Assembly: GCA_023213395.1 (NCBI GenBank)
Contig: CM041465.1
Coordinates: 215,643,741-215,707,740 of the forward strand
Length of the DNA: 64,000 nt
Reading direction: 5' to 3'
DNA from: Cycas panzhihuaensis
Taxonomy: Eukaryota > Cycadophyta
Translations under genes and position numbers: made by a program
Shown here: positions 46,641 to 56,570 of the stretch, in pieces
Position numbering within the stretch: position 1 is the stretch's first letter
Layout of the letters: the number at the start of each line of letters is the position of its first letter
Notes under the pieces: generated by a model
The model's input: the letters and a program-made list of their open reading frames with translations, nothing else
What the model was told of the DNA's origin: nothing
Databases searched by the model: none

Positions 46641-48576
46641 CTATTGTTGTCCTGCTCCTGGGGCACCATCTCCTAGTCGATGTGATCCCTCTCCTGGGGA
46701 ACACATCCCTTCGAGGCTCCTCCTGGGCCTTTGCGAGCTCCCTACCTCGCTCCCCTCATCACGTGGCCACCTCAGTGTCGTCATTGCCGTATGGGTATGC
46801 ATCCTACTCCGGCTCGACCTTGATGCCACCTGATCCACCAGCTGATCGTATCGGGCCTAGATATGATCCCTCTCTCCCTCTACTCCCTGGAGTCTCTCCT
46901 CCATGCTCCGGAACCTCTCCTCCATCCCTCATAGATGCTCCTCTAGCACTGCTTTCCAGACCCTACTCTCGGTGTCTCCACCTGCTCCTCCCTAAGCCTC
47001 TAGAGCATGTACATGACCCCACAACGCGTCCCGCTCACCTTAAGCCTTATCCAACTCTCGTTGTATCTATCCGCTAAATGCTATATGATCTTGGAACTCA
47101 GCAACCTAGATGTCTCTCACCCTTGCCAATGGGGCAAATGCTGCCATGTAGGTACCTGCCGATCTAGGTGCATCCTCGATCTGGATGGGCGGTTGCCCCT
47201 CTGCGTATACCTGAGGGAACATCTCCCTCACCATGGCCTCTACTAACTATTAGATCTCTACGGTACCTGCAAATCCAACATACCATATGTCAGTATATAT
47301 CCAGTTGCATACTAAAATAAAACTAAACCAAACTATCTATCTGGCTATCAAATGATGAGGAGGTAAGGTCTCACCTGCCGCAGCCGCTGGCTCCTCTGCC
47401 CGTACGATAGCCTCCGCTCCTAAATCTCTGCCAGCTACTGGTACCTCCTCCTTAGGTACCTCCTCTGCTTAGGCCTCTCTCCTCACTAGGAATGGATCAG
47501 TTGTCACCTCTCTGGATCTCCTCACGATCCGTAGCCTACAGGCCCTCATCATTGGCCCCCTGCTCTCCTCTCCAGCCCCTGATGGGCCAGACTCTCCGCT
47601 GGTAATCCCTGATGGCCCTGCTGCTCCTCCTGCTATCCCCAATGCGCCTGCCTCCCCCACAGGTCATGATGGGCTGGCCCCATCTCCTCCATCTCCATCA
47701 TCATCATCATCACCTAGGAGCACCCCGGCTCTGCCTGCCTCATCATCACTATCCCACCTCACTGCCCTATACGGATCTACCACATAATCCATCATAGTGA
47801 GGAGGTCCAATGATGTAGCCTCCACTAAACGTGGAACATGGGCCTAGTCCTCTATCCCCTCAGCCTGATATGCCACCTGTGGACCATCGGGGCCTACTCT
47901 GCAATGGGGTGTGGTCCCCTTGCTGGTGCCACTACTCTAAAATTATCGAAGAACCAACACTGTAGCAATGTGCTATATGATAGTCCTCCCCTGTCTGTCA
48001 TCCTGATAGCATCCAACTGTGTGATGAGGTTGCCGTTATCAGGGTGGCCCAATCCATCCTCTTGCCAGCCTCACAGCAGTGCACTACATCTATCCATCCC
48101 CCAGGGATGTCCCTATAGTTTTGTTTCTGGGAAATCTGGAACAGAATGCACAATGTGATGAGCTTCCTCACCCAAGGAATCCTGGACATAACCATGTTTT
48201 GGAGAGGAACCCCTCTTCTCTCCCATCTGTCTGCTCCTGTAAAGAACATCGCTGCCTTCCTGTGTGCTGCCTCATTGCTAGGCAGTGCTCCCAGTGTAAT
48301 CGGCCTCCCAGTCGTTGGTACTCCCAGTATCTGCCTAATATCTCTCGGTGTCACTATCATGTCTCCCACCTGGGGTAGGTGGAAAATGCACCTCCTCTGG
48401 TCCTAATGTGATACTATATCGACTAATAGTCTCTGGTTTGATGTGTATTGAGGTGTCTTCAGGGCCTTAAACAGGCCACACCTCCGTAGGACCCCCTTGT
48501 CCTTTCGGGACATCATTTTGATAAAGCTGAGCATCGCCATCCCTATGTTCTCGCGATTATCCACTGCGATAATAGC
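46641..48576 (-). pseudogene. Gypsy-2 antisense gene: PMD-like protein, spliced
   Basis: Exon 2 is 48576-47375 and exon 3 is 47266-46641 (626 nt, as in Gypsy-1), ending GAPGAGQQ and TAG. The best open part, 47998-48369, reads MIVTPRDIRQILGVPTTGRP, ITLGALPSNEAAHRKAAMFF, WERRGVPLQNMVMSRIPWVR and YRDIPGGWIDVVHCCEAGKR. It is followed, after a frameshift near 48010, by NFRVVAPARGPHPIAE. An acidic run (GDDDDDGDGGDG near 47690) precedes the exon junction. Exon 3 has heptads (MEERFRSMEERLQGVEGERD near 46870-46920) predicting a coiled coil, then an R/S-rich tail. Its product may act on DNA or chromatin like other plant mobile domain proteins; that is inference. Several CAG/TGG codons here are TAG in Gypsy-1. 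Confidence 0.72.
47267..47374 (-). other. Intron of the Gypsy-2 antisense gene (108 bp)
   Basis: Donor GGCAG/GTGAGACC, acceptor TTGGATTTGCAG/GTACC on the minus strand, at the same codon (A-G) as in Gypsy-1. Confidence 0.72.
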
Positions 48577-49234
48577 CTATCAACACCACAAAACTAGTCA
48601 AAGTCAAGCTTATGTCAGTTCTCTATCTTTATGACTATTTGTCAACCCTGTTTAATCGAGATTCGAGGCCTCGTGCCCCCCCCCCTGGTCTTCTTTTTCT
48701 GTAAGTTTGCCTTCATACTGCGCTAAACTCTGTGGTACCGCAGAGTTTAGCTCGAGTCCCATGATGATTGGGGCCCCGTGGCAAAGATTATAGCACCGTG
48801 ATCTTTGTCGCAGCAGGAATCACACCAAAGGGGGTTTCGCCAAAAATTAAAAAAACCTTTATGGGTGGACCCCTGTAGGGCCCACCAGGACCAGGGCTGC
48901 CTAATGCCTAAGTCCCCCCCTCTTTCGAGGTCCAATTCAAACTCTGAGAGGTCATCATTTACCCATATGGGGCCCAAAAACTACATGAAAATCAACAAAA
49001 AGTATTAAAATTCAAACTTCGAAATGGGATGGGTTTCATGGGATCCACTCACTGGATCCAGCCTGGCTGTTGCCATCTCACTTTGATGGTCTCAATGACT
49101 ATCTCTGAGCTCTGATCCAATGGTCTGATCTCCCTCTGTGTGTCTCCGAAGTTGGGTGGTGCTCTGTTACATAAAGAAATGGCTCTGATTTCTCTAGAGA
49201 GCCAGTGAAAATGAATCTATTTTCCGTCGAATTT
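48577..49234 (-). other. Leader or first intron of the Gypsy-2 antisense gene
   Basis: No coding exon seen. It contains a near-perfect 24-bp palindrome centred on GGTACC at about 48727-48750 (arms AAACTCTG and CAGAGTTT), a C run at 48677-48687, and a decayed GCACCGTGATCTTTGTCGC unit near 48793-48811. Confidence 0.5.
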
Positions 49235-49243
49235 CCTTATATA
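49235..49243 (-). promoter_or_regulatory. Antisense TATA box of Gypsy-2
   Basis: Minus strand TATATAAGG. It lies 524 bp from the start of the sense RNase H gene, which points the other way. Confidence 0.6.
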
Positions 49244-49766
49244 GGCGGGGGCTCCGATGGGCACTGCCTCCATTTTTACTCTTGTGATAGCCGTTTGGAC
49301 CATCCCATTTCCTTGATCACCTTTGTCTTCTAGCCCTATTGCCCATTGCGCTTCTTTGGTACCCTTTTCGCTCTTTCTTGCAAGTGCATTTATGCCACCT
49401 CATCATTGCACTTTTTGCAGGGTCCTTCCATCTCGTTTTGCATGCCACTCCCATGCATGCCTGAATTTATACTCGTTTGGCTCGTTTCACCATCTTGGAC
49501 TCGTTTCTGCAGCTCTTTTCTGCTCTTGGGGTCTCCAGATGGAATGCTCCTCCCGTCCGAGGGTATGTTTTACTTCCCAAAGTGACCTTTGGTACTCCAA
49601 GGTGCCTTTTTCCGCCCACTCTCATGCAGTGGTCAAATAGCTTGTTCTCATCCTTGGGTAGCCTTATTGCTAGGTCCTCCTACCGTTCATGGCCACCTAT
49701 TGCTTGCCTTTCGAGTCTCTCTTTCGCTCCATTATTGTTTATTATTACCAGGACTTTGTGTCACCC

Positions 49767-50297
49767 ATGTCCCTCTACATTTTTACTAATGGCGGAAGCC
49801 GCGGTAACCCTGGACCTTCTGCCGCTACATGGATTCTTCGCAGCCCCTCTGAACACGATTTCCTGCGCTCTGGGATCTTCCTTCCAGAGGCTACCAATAA
49901 TGAAGCCGAGTACATAAATGTTATTGAAGCTCTCACTGATGCTCTCTGTTTCCATCACGGACCTATCATTTTGCTTGGCGACTCTCAGGTTGTGGTGTCC
50001 CATCTCACCCAGGTTTACCAGGTGTGATGCCCTCACCTGAGGACCCTCGCTTCGATTTCCAGATCTCTCTTGGCTTACTTCCCATCTGTTGACATTTAGC
50101 ACATTCCTTGGGCCCTCAACGCTAAGGCAGATAGTCTTGTTTGCCTCATCCTTGAGCACTGCCTTCCTCTTCTTGCTAACCGTCCCTGAGACTTGTTTGG
50201 TCGCTCTGTCACCCAAGTCCCAGGTCATCATGTGCTTCGCCTTGTGATCCATTTACACCTCTGAAACCTAGCCGCTGATGAGGTTAAACTATGGTGA
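49767..50297 (+). pseudogene. Gypsy-2 downstream RNase H (RVT_3 type)
   Basis: One frame of 177 codons: MSLYIFTNGGSRGNPGPSAA at the start, LPEATNNEAEYINVIEALTD (catalytic Glu), ILLGDSQVVVSHL (second Asp), and HIPWALNAKADSLVC (last catalytic Asp) near 50097-50140. The T-N-N-E-A-E-Y form is that of archaeal-like RNase H domains known from plant Tat elements. The first Asp is Asn (FTNGG), and TGA/TAG break it at about 50025, 50094, 50187 and 50259. Upstream there are acceptor-like sites (TTTTTGCAG near 49420, TTTCTGCAG near 49511), so it may be read from a spliced RNA or from its own promoter. It would complement the gypsy RNase H in removing RNA from the hybrid. Confidence 0.85.
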
Positions 50298-50596
50298 CTA
50301 CTAGTTTTGTTTACTCATCTCTTTTGCTTGATTATTCACATCTCTTTGTATCTTTTATGGTGGGTGCAGCCCCCTCATTCTTCGTATTCTCTAGTCGATT
50401 CCCAGGTGGCACATAAGCAACCCCTATGTTGTCTCCACCTCTACCTTCGTATCCACGCGTTCCACCACGACACTCACTGGCACCCTTGACTACTGTTATG
50501 ATCTTGATTTATATATCTACATACACATGTGCTATTGATAGTTCTGTTTCCAACTTTCACCATCGCACCATGCTTCTGAGCGGTGAGGCTCTGCTA

Positions 50597-50608
50597 CCAA
50601 GGGGGTAG
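50597..50608 (+). promoter_or_regulatory. Gypsy-2 polypurine tract
   Basis: CCAAGGGGGTAG, identical to that of Gypsy-1, followed by the LTR start TGTTTCCCAG. Confidence 0.75.
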
Positions 50609-53309
50609 TGTTTCCCAGCTTCTGTGAATGGATACAGAGCAGTTGACTCAAGTAAGTGCATGTATGCTTCTCACCTTATTGTTGTTTTCTTTTGTGACGA
50701 GTATCTACTTGCATGATATAATTTCATAAATGGTCCTATTGTCATCTACATCTATCTAGCCTATGACAACTATAGTGGGGGCACATTCCCAACAAGTGTG
50801 ACACCCCAGTGGTCACATCACTTCCTGCATTCTACCCTACTCACCTTAAGACCTATTTGGTTCATGTCATCCTCGCCTGTATGATGATCCATCGTTGTTT
50901 AGTTGACTTGTCGCACCTTTGAGTCCCATTGTTGCTTCCTGTGGCTCATTTGTCTACTTGTCTACCCTTAGGCAGGTGGGCCTGCCCCCTGTCAGCCTCC
51001 TAGGTCACTAGCCCACAGCCCAAGCTCGTTGTTTGGGCTAGATTTGGCCTCTGGTCCCACACTGCGGTAGATTTCGTGGTACTGCAAAATTTACCGCGGT
51101 GCAACTATCATGACTTATTTTTAAAATCTGACGTGGCAATTCTCACATTTATTACAAAATTTTCACATGTCTCACAACTTAACTCACCGCTAGTCGTGCC
51201 CTAATCACTCAATTAGGGTTGAGGCTGGGTATTTAAGTCTTACCTAACTCATTTTAAGGATCTTTTTGGCTCATTTTAAAGGATCACAAGGAAAAATGCC
51301 CTGCTGTCTACTATCTCCTGCTGCTCCACTATTGTTCGAGGACCTGCAATCACTCTCCAGCACCCAACTCTCCTTTGGCTTGATTGTGACATCTTCCTAG
51401 CCCCTTGCACACCTTGGAGAGGGCCTCTTTGAAGAGTTTCCAAGACTTCTTTGCACGGGCAGCCATCAAGCAATCTCAAGTGCAGGGTTTTCCTTTATCC
51501 ATCTTAGTAGGCATTTCATACCTGTTACTCCATAGCTTCTTTTCAAATTTCTCAGCCTCTTTCCAGTAGGTTTTGATAGAGGCAAATGCCTTCTATCTTC
51601 TCTGAAGGTATTTATTGGTTTAAGGTCTTCCCTTTCCCAATTTATGCTCAGTTTTACAGGGTTATTTCTAGCTTGTCTTATCTTACTTTTAGAGGTTACT
51701 TCTTACCTTTGTCTTGGACTATTTTCCTTGCTGTTTAGGCTTTCTTTCCTGTATTCCATGCCCAGGACAGCAGCCAAAGAGGGTTGCATAAGGTTTAGGA
51801 TAGAGCTGGGTGGATTCCACACCACCCTCATGCTCCCTAAGAGGCTCTCACCGTCCAAATCTTTCTCTTTGTCCCCGTGCTACTCCTGGAGTGGGGCTAG
51901 GGGTTAGAAGTCTATTTCTAGCCACTGAAATCAGCATTTGCACCTGTTGCAATGTTAGTTTGTAGGCTTATATCTTCTACCTGGGCAATGCATAAGCCCC
52001 GATTACTTGTCCCTAGCTCAACCTTGTTCTTAGCAACCCAGTTTGCTTCCCATAGCACTCTGGTTTATTGGGGATCTCTTTGAGCTTTATTGTACCTTTT
52101 TTGTCTCCATTTTCTAGCCCCTTTGTACAGCCCTATCCTCGCTGCCTTATGGCCTCTTGAGGGAAGGTAGGGTTGCTCTTTGCGGGAGGTGGACCACTCT
52201 GAGGCTTACCAACTTATTTACCATTTATTTGGATAGCTTCCATCATAGTTTATTGTTGCAATCTTGTGGTTAATAAATGTTAACATACATGTATAGAGGC
52301 TTATGTTTGGTACATACATAAATGTATTGTTAGGATTCCATTTTGTATTGCTAGCACCCTCTCTCCGGAAAGGGATATCCTCACTTACTTGTAGATATAC
52401 AGAGGATGCAAAGGACTCACCCCTTTCCCTCTCTCTCGGGTAAGTGTATGTATTCATATTTATTATAGCATTTCATTTGTTGTTATCGCTATCCTTTTTT
52501 TCTTTCTTGGCACTCTGTGTCGCTTCCAGGGAAGGTAAGGAAGCCCCACGCTTCGCCCTACCATGACCCCTCTCTTCCGCCGTGCTTCATAGAGCGATCT
52601 TAGATGCCTTATGGGAATGCTGCCACTTCAACCGCGTCTCCATTCTGGGTATGTGCCTTTGTTCCAGTTTTATTCTCTTTCTTTCAGAAGATTTTGCATG
52701 GTAGTAATTAGATCATTTGAAAGGAAAGGAAAATTGATTCTTCTTTTGGTTTACATTTAGTTTAGCACCCTTTGTACATCGTATCTATTATAGGAAAGGT
52801 TTTAGGAAGGTTTTTCTCCCAATCTTTCCCCTCAATTTGTAAGCTTTGCCCTTACTGTCTTAGCTTGCGTTGCTTTTTCTCTATTTGCTTGCGTGCCTTT
52901 AGCACCTTCACCCTTCTTGATTGTTCTTCACATCTCTCCTCGGTTCCCTCCACTCGTCCGGGCAACCAAGGGAGCCTCAACCGTAGGTTATTCACCTACA
53001 TGTTTCCCTTTGCTATGGGGAACCCTTAAGGGTTTCTCTCCCTTCCTTTCTGACCATCCAAGGGTGGGAGGACCCTTTCTTTAGGATCTATCCTAACTAC
53101 TCCTCTACCTCCTCTTTTCCTAGTGGAAGTGGGGAACTGCCTCTTAGTAGCTAGGTACCATCTGCAGGTCCCGAACTCGCACTCTAGCACACAGGATGCC
53201 CTGCATGGTATTTGCCTTGCTCGTAGGTTCTTGTCTGCACCTAGTACTGCCATTGACCACCTTCATTATTCCTACTCAGTTAGGTAGCTATCCCGTAGAT
53301 GCGCATCTA
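50609..53309 (+). repeat. Gypsy-2 3' LTR (2701 bp)
   Basis: TGTTTCCCAGC ... GCGCATCTA. The first 188 bp (50609-50796) match the start of the Gypsy-1 LTR and have no counterpart left of 36700; from 50797 on it pairs with the 5' LTR. The TATA-like TATTTAAG is at 51230-51237. Confidence 0.85.
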
Positions 53310-53866
53310 GATGTCACAATAACTTTAAGATTATTAAAGGTTTATTCTACCTTAGGCAACTAGTGGAATGCCTCTTTTTGTAGTATATTTATGAGTGGGG
53401 CACTAAATAAGACATAATTATAAATAAACCATCTATAAAAGCCCATGAGTCCTAAGAAAGCTCTAAGTAAAGGATTTAGGTGTAGGCCATGTGGTAATGA
53501 TGAAAATTTTATCTAGATCAACTTAGACTCCTGTTAATAAAATGATATACCTAAGATATTATAATTTAATTTTTCTCAATTTTACATTTAGGAAATTTAG
53601 CATAAAATTAGTGTTGGGCAAGGATTCAAAATACTCTTTCCAAATGTTGAATATGATCATCCAAATTTTGATTATAAATAAGGATATCATAAAAGAAAGT
53701 GATGATAAATTTATGAAGATAAGAGTCAAAGATTTTATTAATTAGGGATTAGAATATTGTCAAGGTATTGTGGAGGCTAAAAGGCATATCTTAAAATTTA
53801 AAATGCCCATGATATGTTATGAATATAGTTTTAGGACAGTCCTAAGGGGCGATAAGAATTTGATAA
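53310..53866 (-). pseudogene. Gypsy A RT fragment
   Basis: On the minus strand: KTIFITYHGHFKF, DMPFSLHNTLTIF, SLINKIFDSYLHKFIITFFY, DILIYNQNLDDHIQHLERVF (53640-53700), then decayed L-G-H-I-I and W-P-T-P blocks leading into the RT-RNase H connector near 53313-53420. The F-x-D-D box is now F-F-Y-D. It joins Gypsy-2 on the left and copia-2 at 53867 on the right, so its upstream half must lie beyond 64000. Confidence 0.78.
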
Positions 53867-54056
53867 TGTTGAGAAAGTTAGGTTCCAAAAACCAGAAATC
53901 ACCACCAAGATCTAAACTATTTTACAACTAATTATAGGAATTAAAACTAAGATTTAACATGCAAGTTCTTAAACTAGAGATAATATAATAAATAAATTTT
54001 AAAGCCAAAGCACCACAAATACACCAGATATAATATGGTAAAACCTTAGCTATGTG
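53867..54056 (-). repeat. Copia-2 3' LTR, distal part
   Basis: On the minus strand it continues the LTR of 60765-61060 after the copia-1 insertion: GCTAAGGTTTTACCATATTA, TATCTGGTGTATTTGTGG, ending TTTCTCAACA at 53867. The G-G-x-x-x-T-A-C-C-A-x-x-T-A pattern before a TGTGG stretch is common near the 3' end of plant copia LTRs. Confidence 0.6.
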
Positions 54057-54367
54057 TGAAGGAATGATGGATCTAAGGAATAAATCACTCACATATGTAC
54101 ACTGGTAATGGAGAATGAAAAAGAGATGAAATAAGATGTGAGAGAAAGTTTAGAGGTAAGAATGAATAATGACTCCCTTATTGAGATTTTGCCTTTTATT
54201 ATTGAGGGTGAGAATTAGGGTTAAGATTTTTCCACCTAATGACATGAACCCGAAATTATATATAAATACACATAAAGTATATTTCACTAAGAGACTAATA
54301 CTAACAATATATCCTAAGGTCACGTAATTAATCTAAACAAATGACCTTGATATATTAACCTCTTTCA
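54057..54367 (-). repeat. Copia-1 3' LTR (311 bp)
   Basis: On the plus strand TGAAGGAATGATGG ... CCTCTTTCA; same length as the 5' LTR. There are about 30 differences between the two, so the copy is not recent. Confidence 0.93.
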
Positions 54368-54391
54368 ACCCCCCCCCCCCCCCTCCCCCCT
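54368..54391 (-). promoter_or_regulatory. Copia-1 polypurine tract with G run
   Basis: On the minus strand about 22 G with one A, directly before the LTR start TGAAAG. The copy at 995-1005 has only six G, so the run has expanded here. Confidence 0.8.
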
Positions 54392-54829
54392 TAATGGGGG
54401 AAGGTCATTTTTGAGAAAATCTATTCTATGAGGTCTTCATTTGAGTCTCATTATTACATTGAAATTTTAAATGACACTTTTATGGGAAAACCCTCATAAG
54501 GAATAAAAACCCACAGACTTTCTAATATCTATAGCCCTTTTTATAAATCAAAATGGATAAGGTGGCTCTTTGGTATAGCCTGATAGCCAAGCAACTTAAA
54601 TGTGCAGCTTAATCTACTAAGTCTCCATATAATGTTTGGTCATCCCCTATGCCCTTTTGAGTTTTCACAGGTTCTGGTTTTTTAAAACTGGTACAACCCT
54701 TATCCTTTTGTGCCTACATGAGGTTTTCATAAACAAGATAGAGTAGAGACTTATTCTTATTCTTCTGTGCCCACAAGGGATTTTCATGTAGACAATAGAG
54801 TATGATGATCATGTTGCCATCTTCTTTGA

Positions 54830-56570
54830 TCAGTTAAAGATGGAGGCCCTAAGACTAAGTTGTGTTTGAAACAGTTCAAACTTCACCTTTTGTAGCTATT
54901 TGGCAAAGATATTGACTACTTGATCTATTGTGGGGCAATATTCTAGTTGAATTATGCCATCATGAACAAGTTCTCTAATCTTGTGGACTTTCATACTTAT
55001 GTGTTTGATATGATCATGAAATATAGGATTTTTCTCCATGTAGATTGCTGATCGATTATTCACATTAAGACTCGTAAGATTTATTTAGGTTGTATTTAAT
55101 ATTTCCAATAATTTTCTTAGCCATATCACCTCCTTACTAGTCTCAGAAGAAGTAATGTATTTAGCTTTAGCAGTTGAATTTGTAACTATCTTCTATCATC
55201 TGGATCTCCATGATATTGGTGCTATTCCAAAAAATATTACATACCCAGATGTAGATGTTCCTGTATCTTTATCTCTTGCAAAGTCTGAGTCTATGTATAC
55301 AGAAATCTTGAAGTTTGAATTAGGTTCATATAACAGACCATATTTGTTGGTCATCTTAAGGTATCTGAACACTCACATTGCTACCTACCAATGATTTTGC
55401 TTAGGATTTGTCATGTAATGAGCAAGAATGCCGATAGAGTATGTAATATCTAACCTTGTATTAGTAGTGTAGATGAGACTACCTACAAGTTTCCTATAGA
55501 GTGTTGTGTTTGCCTCCCTAGTGTCACCATTAGCTGAGAGTTTGGTATTAGGGTCCATAGGTAAAACCACTGGTTGAGCATCTTCTGACTAAAATTTAGT
55601 TAGGAGATCATTGATGTATTTTTCTTAGGAGAGCAAACTTTTTCTATTCTTTTGTGTTACTTCAATTTCTAAGTAATATTTCATCAAACTAAGGTTAAAC
55701 AATTCAAACATTTTACCAAAGTCCTTTTTTAACTGGTTACTGCCTATTCACTATTACTCGTTACTAGCATGTCATCCACAAAGATTATGAGATAAGTGAC
55801 TTTATTCTTATGGCTCTTGATGAACAATGTTGTATCAATATCTTAGTAGTCACAAACCTCATATCTAAGTTGCCTCATTCTTTTAGACAACTTGGCAAAC
55901 CAAGCATAAGGGGCTTGTTTAAGGCCATATAAGGACTTTTTGAGCCTGTAAACCTTATGCTCTTGACCTTCAATCTCATATCCTTCTAGCTAAGCCATGT
56001 AAATTTCTTCTTCAAGATCTCCATTGAGAAACATGGTCTTAATATCGAGTTGGCAGATTTTCCAATCCTGTTGAGCAACTAAGGCCACAAGAGTTCTAAT
56101 TGTAGGCCACTTGGTTGTAAGTGCAAAGACTTTAGTGTAGTTGATGCTTTCTCTTTGTGTAAATCATTTAGCTACCAACCTCGCCTTGTGTTTTTCAAGG
56201 GTGTCGTCTTATCTATATTTTTTTTTTAACACCCATTTATTTTGAAATACCTTTCTGCCAAGTGGTAGATCAACGAGCTTCCATGTATCGTTCTTAATAA
56301 GAGATTAGTACTCTTCATTCATGGCAATTCTCCAAGCTGCATACTTTATAGCTTCTTAGTACGTTAGGGAATCTTCATTAAGAGTAAGGTGCAATTCTGC
56401 CAGTTCAAGCTTAGTATATAATGATTCCTACATCCTTGCTCATGGGCACTTCGAGTGCCAGTTTTTCCCACCTTATTTGGTCATATATCCTTATTGAGCT
56501 TGCGAGATTCTCAAGATCCTTGAGTTGGGAATGAGGTCCTCATTTCCTCAACTTCTTGGTTCTCATCTTG
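54830..56570 (-). pseudogene. Copia-1 RT and RNase H
   Basis: From right to left: RKVFQNKWVLKKK near 56240, DIKTMFLNGDLEEEIYMA (56000-56050), [20 protein letters not shown] (55890-55950), the active site IFVDDMLVTSNS (about 55760-55790), then the open stretch 55385-55570 (MVLPMDPNTKL, YRKLVGSLIYTT). RNase H has YIDSDFARDKDTGTS, KAKYITSSETSKEVIW and HDHIKHISMKVHKIRELVHD, ending LSLRASIFN with TGA at 54830-54832. Frameshifts near 55600-55700 and several stops are present. RT and RNase H motifs are otherwise well preserved. Confidence 0.88.

Larger units (their letters stand above)
36700..53309 (+). mobile_element. Gypsy-2: giant Ty3/gypsy element, left end deleted
   Basis: Same order as Gypsy-1 without a solo LTR: 5' LTR (truncated), primer site 39237-39254, gag, protease, RT, RNase H, integrase (stop 46006-46008), hairpin, antisense gene, sense RNase H, polypurine tract, 3' LTR. 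LTRs are well diverged from those of Gypsy-1, while gag-pol and accessory genes are clearly alike, so these are two subfamilies. The full 3' LTR is 2701 bp; the 5' LTR lacks its first 188 bp, and the flanks (TATTG, GATGT) do not match. It inserted into gypsy A. Confidence 0.9.
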
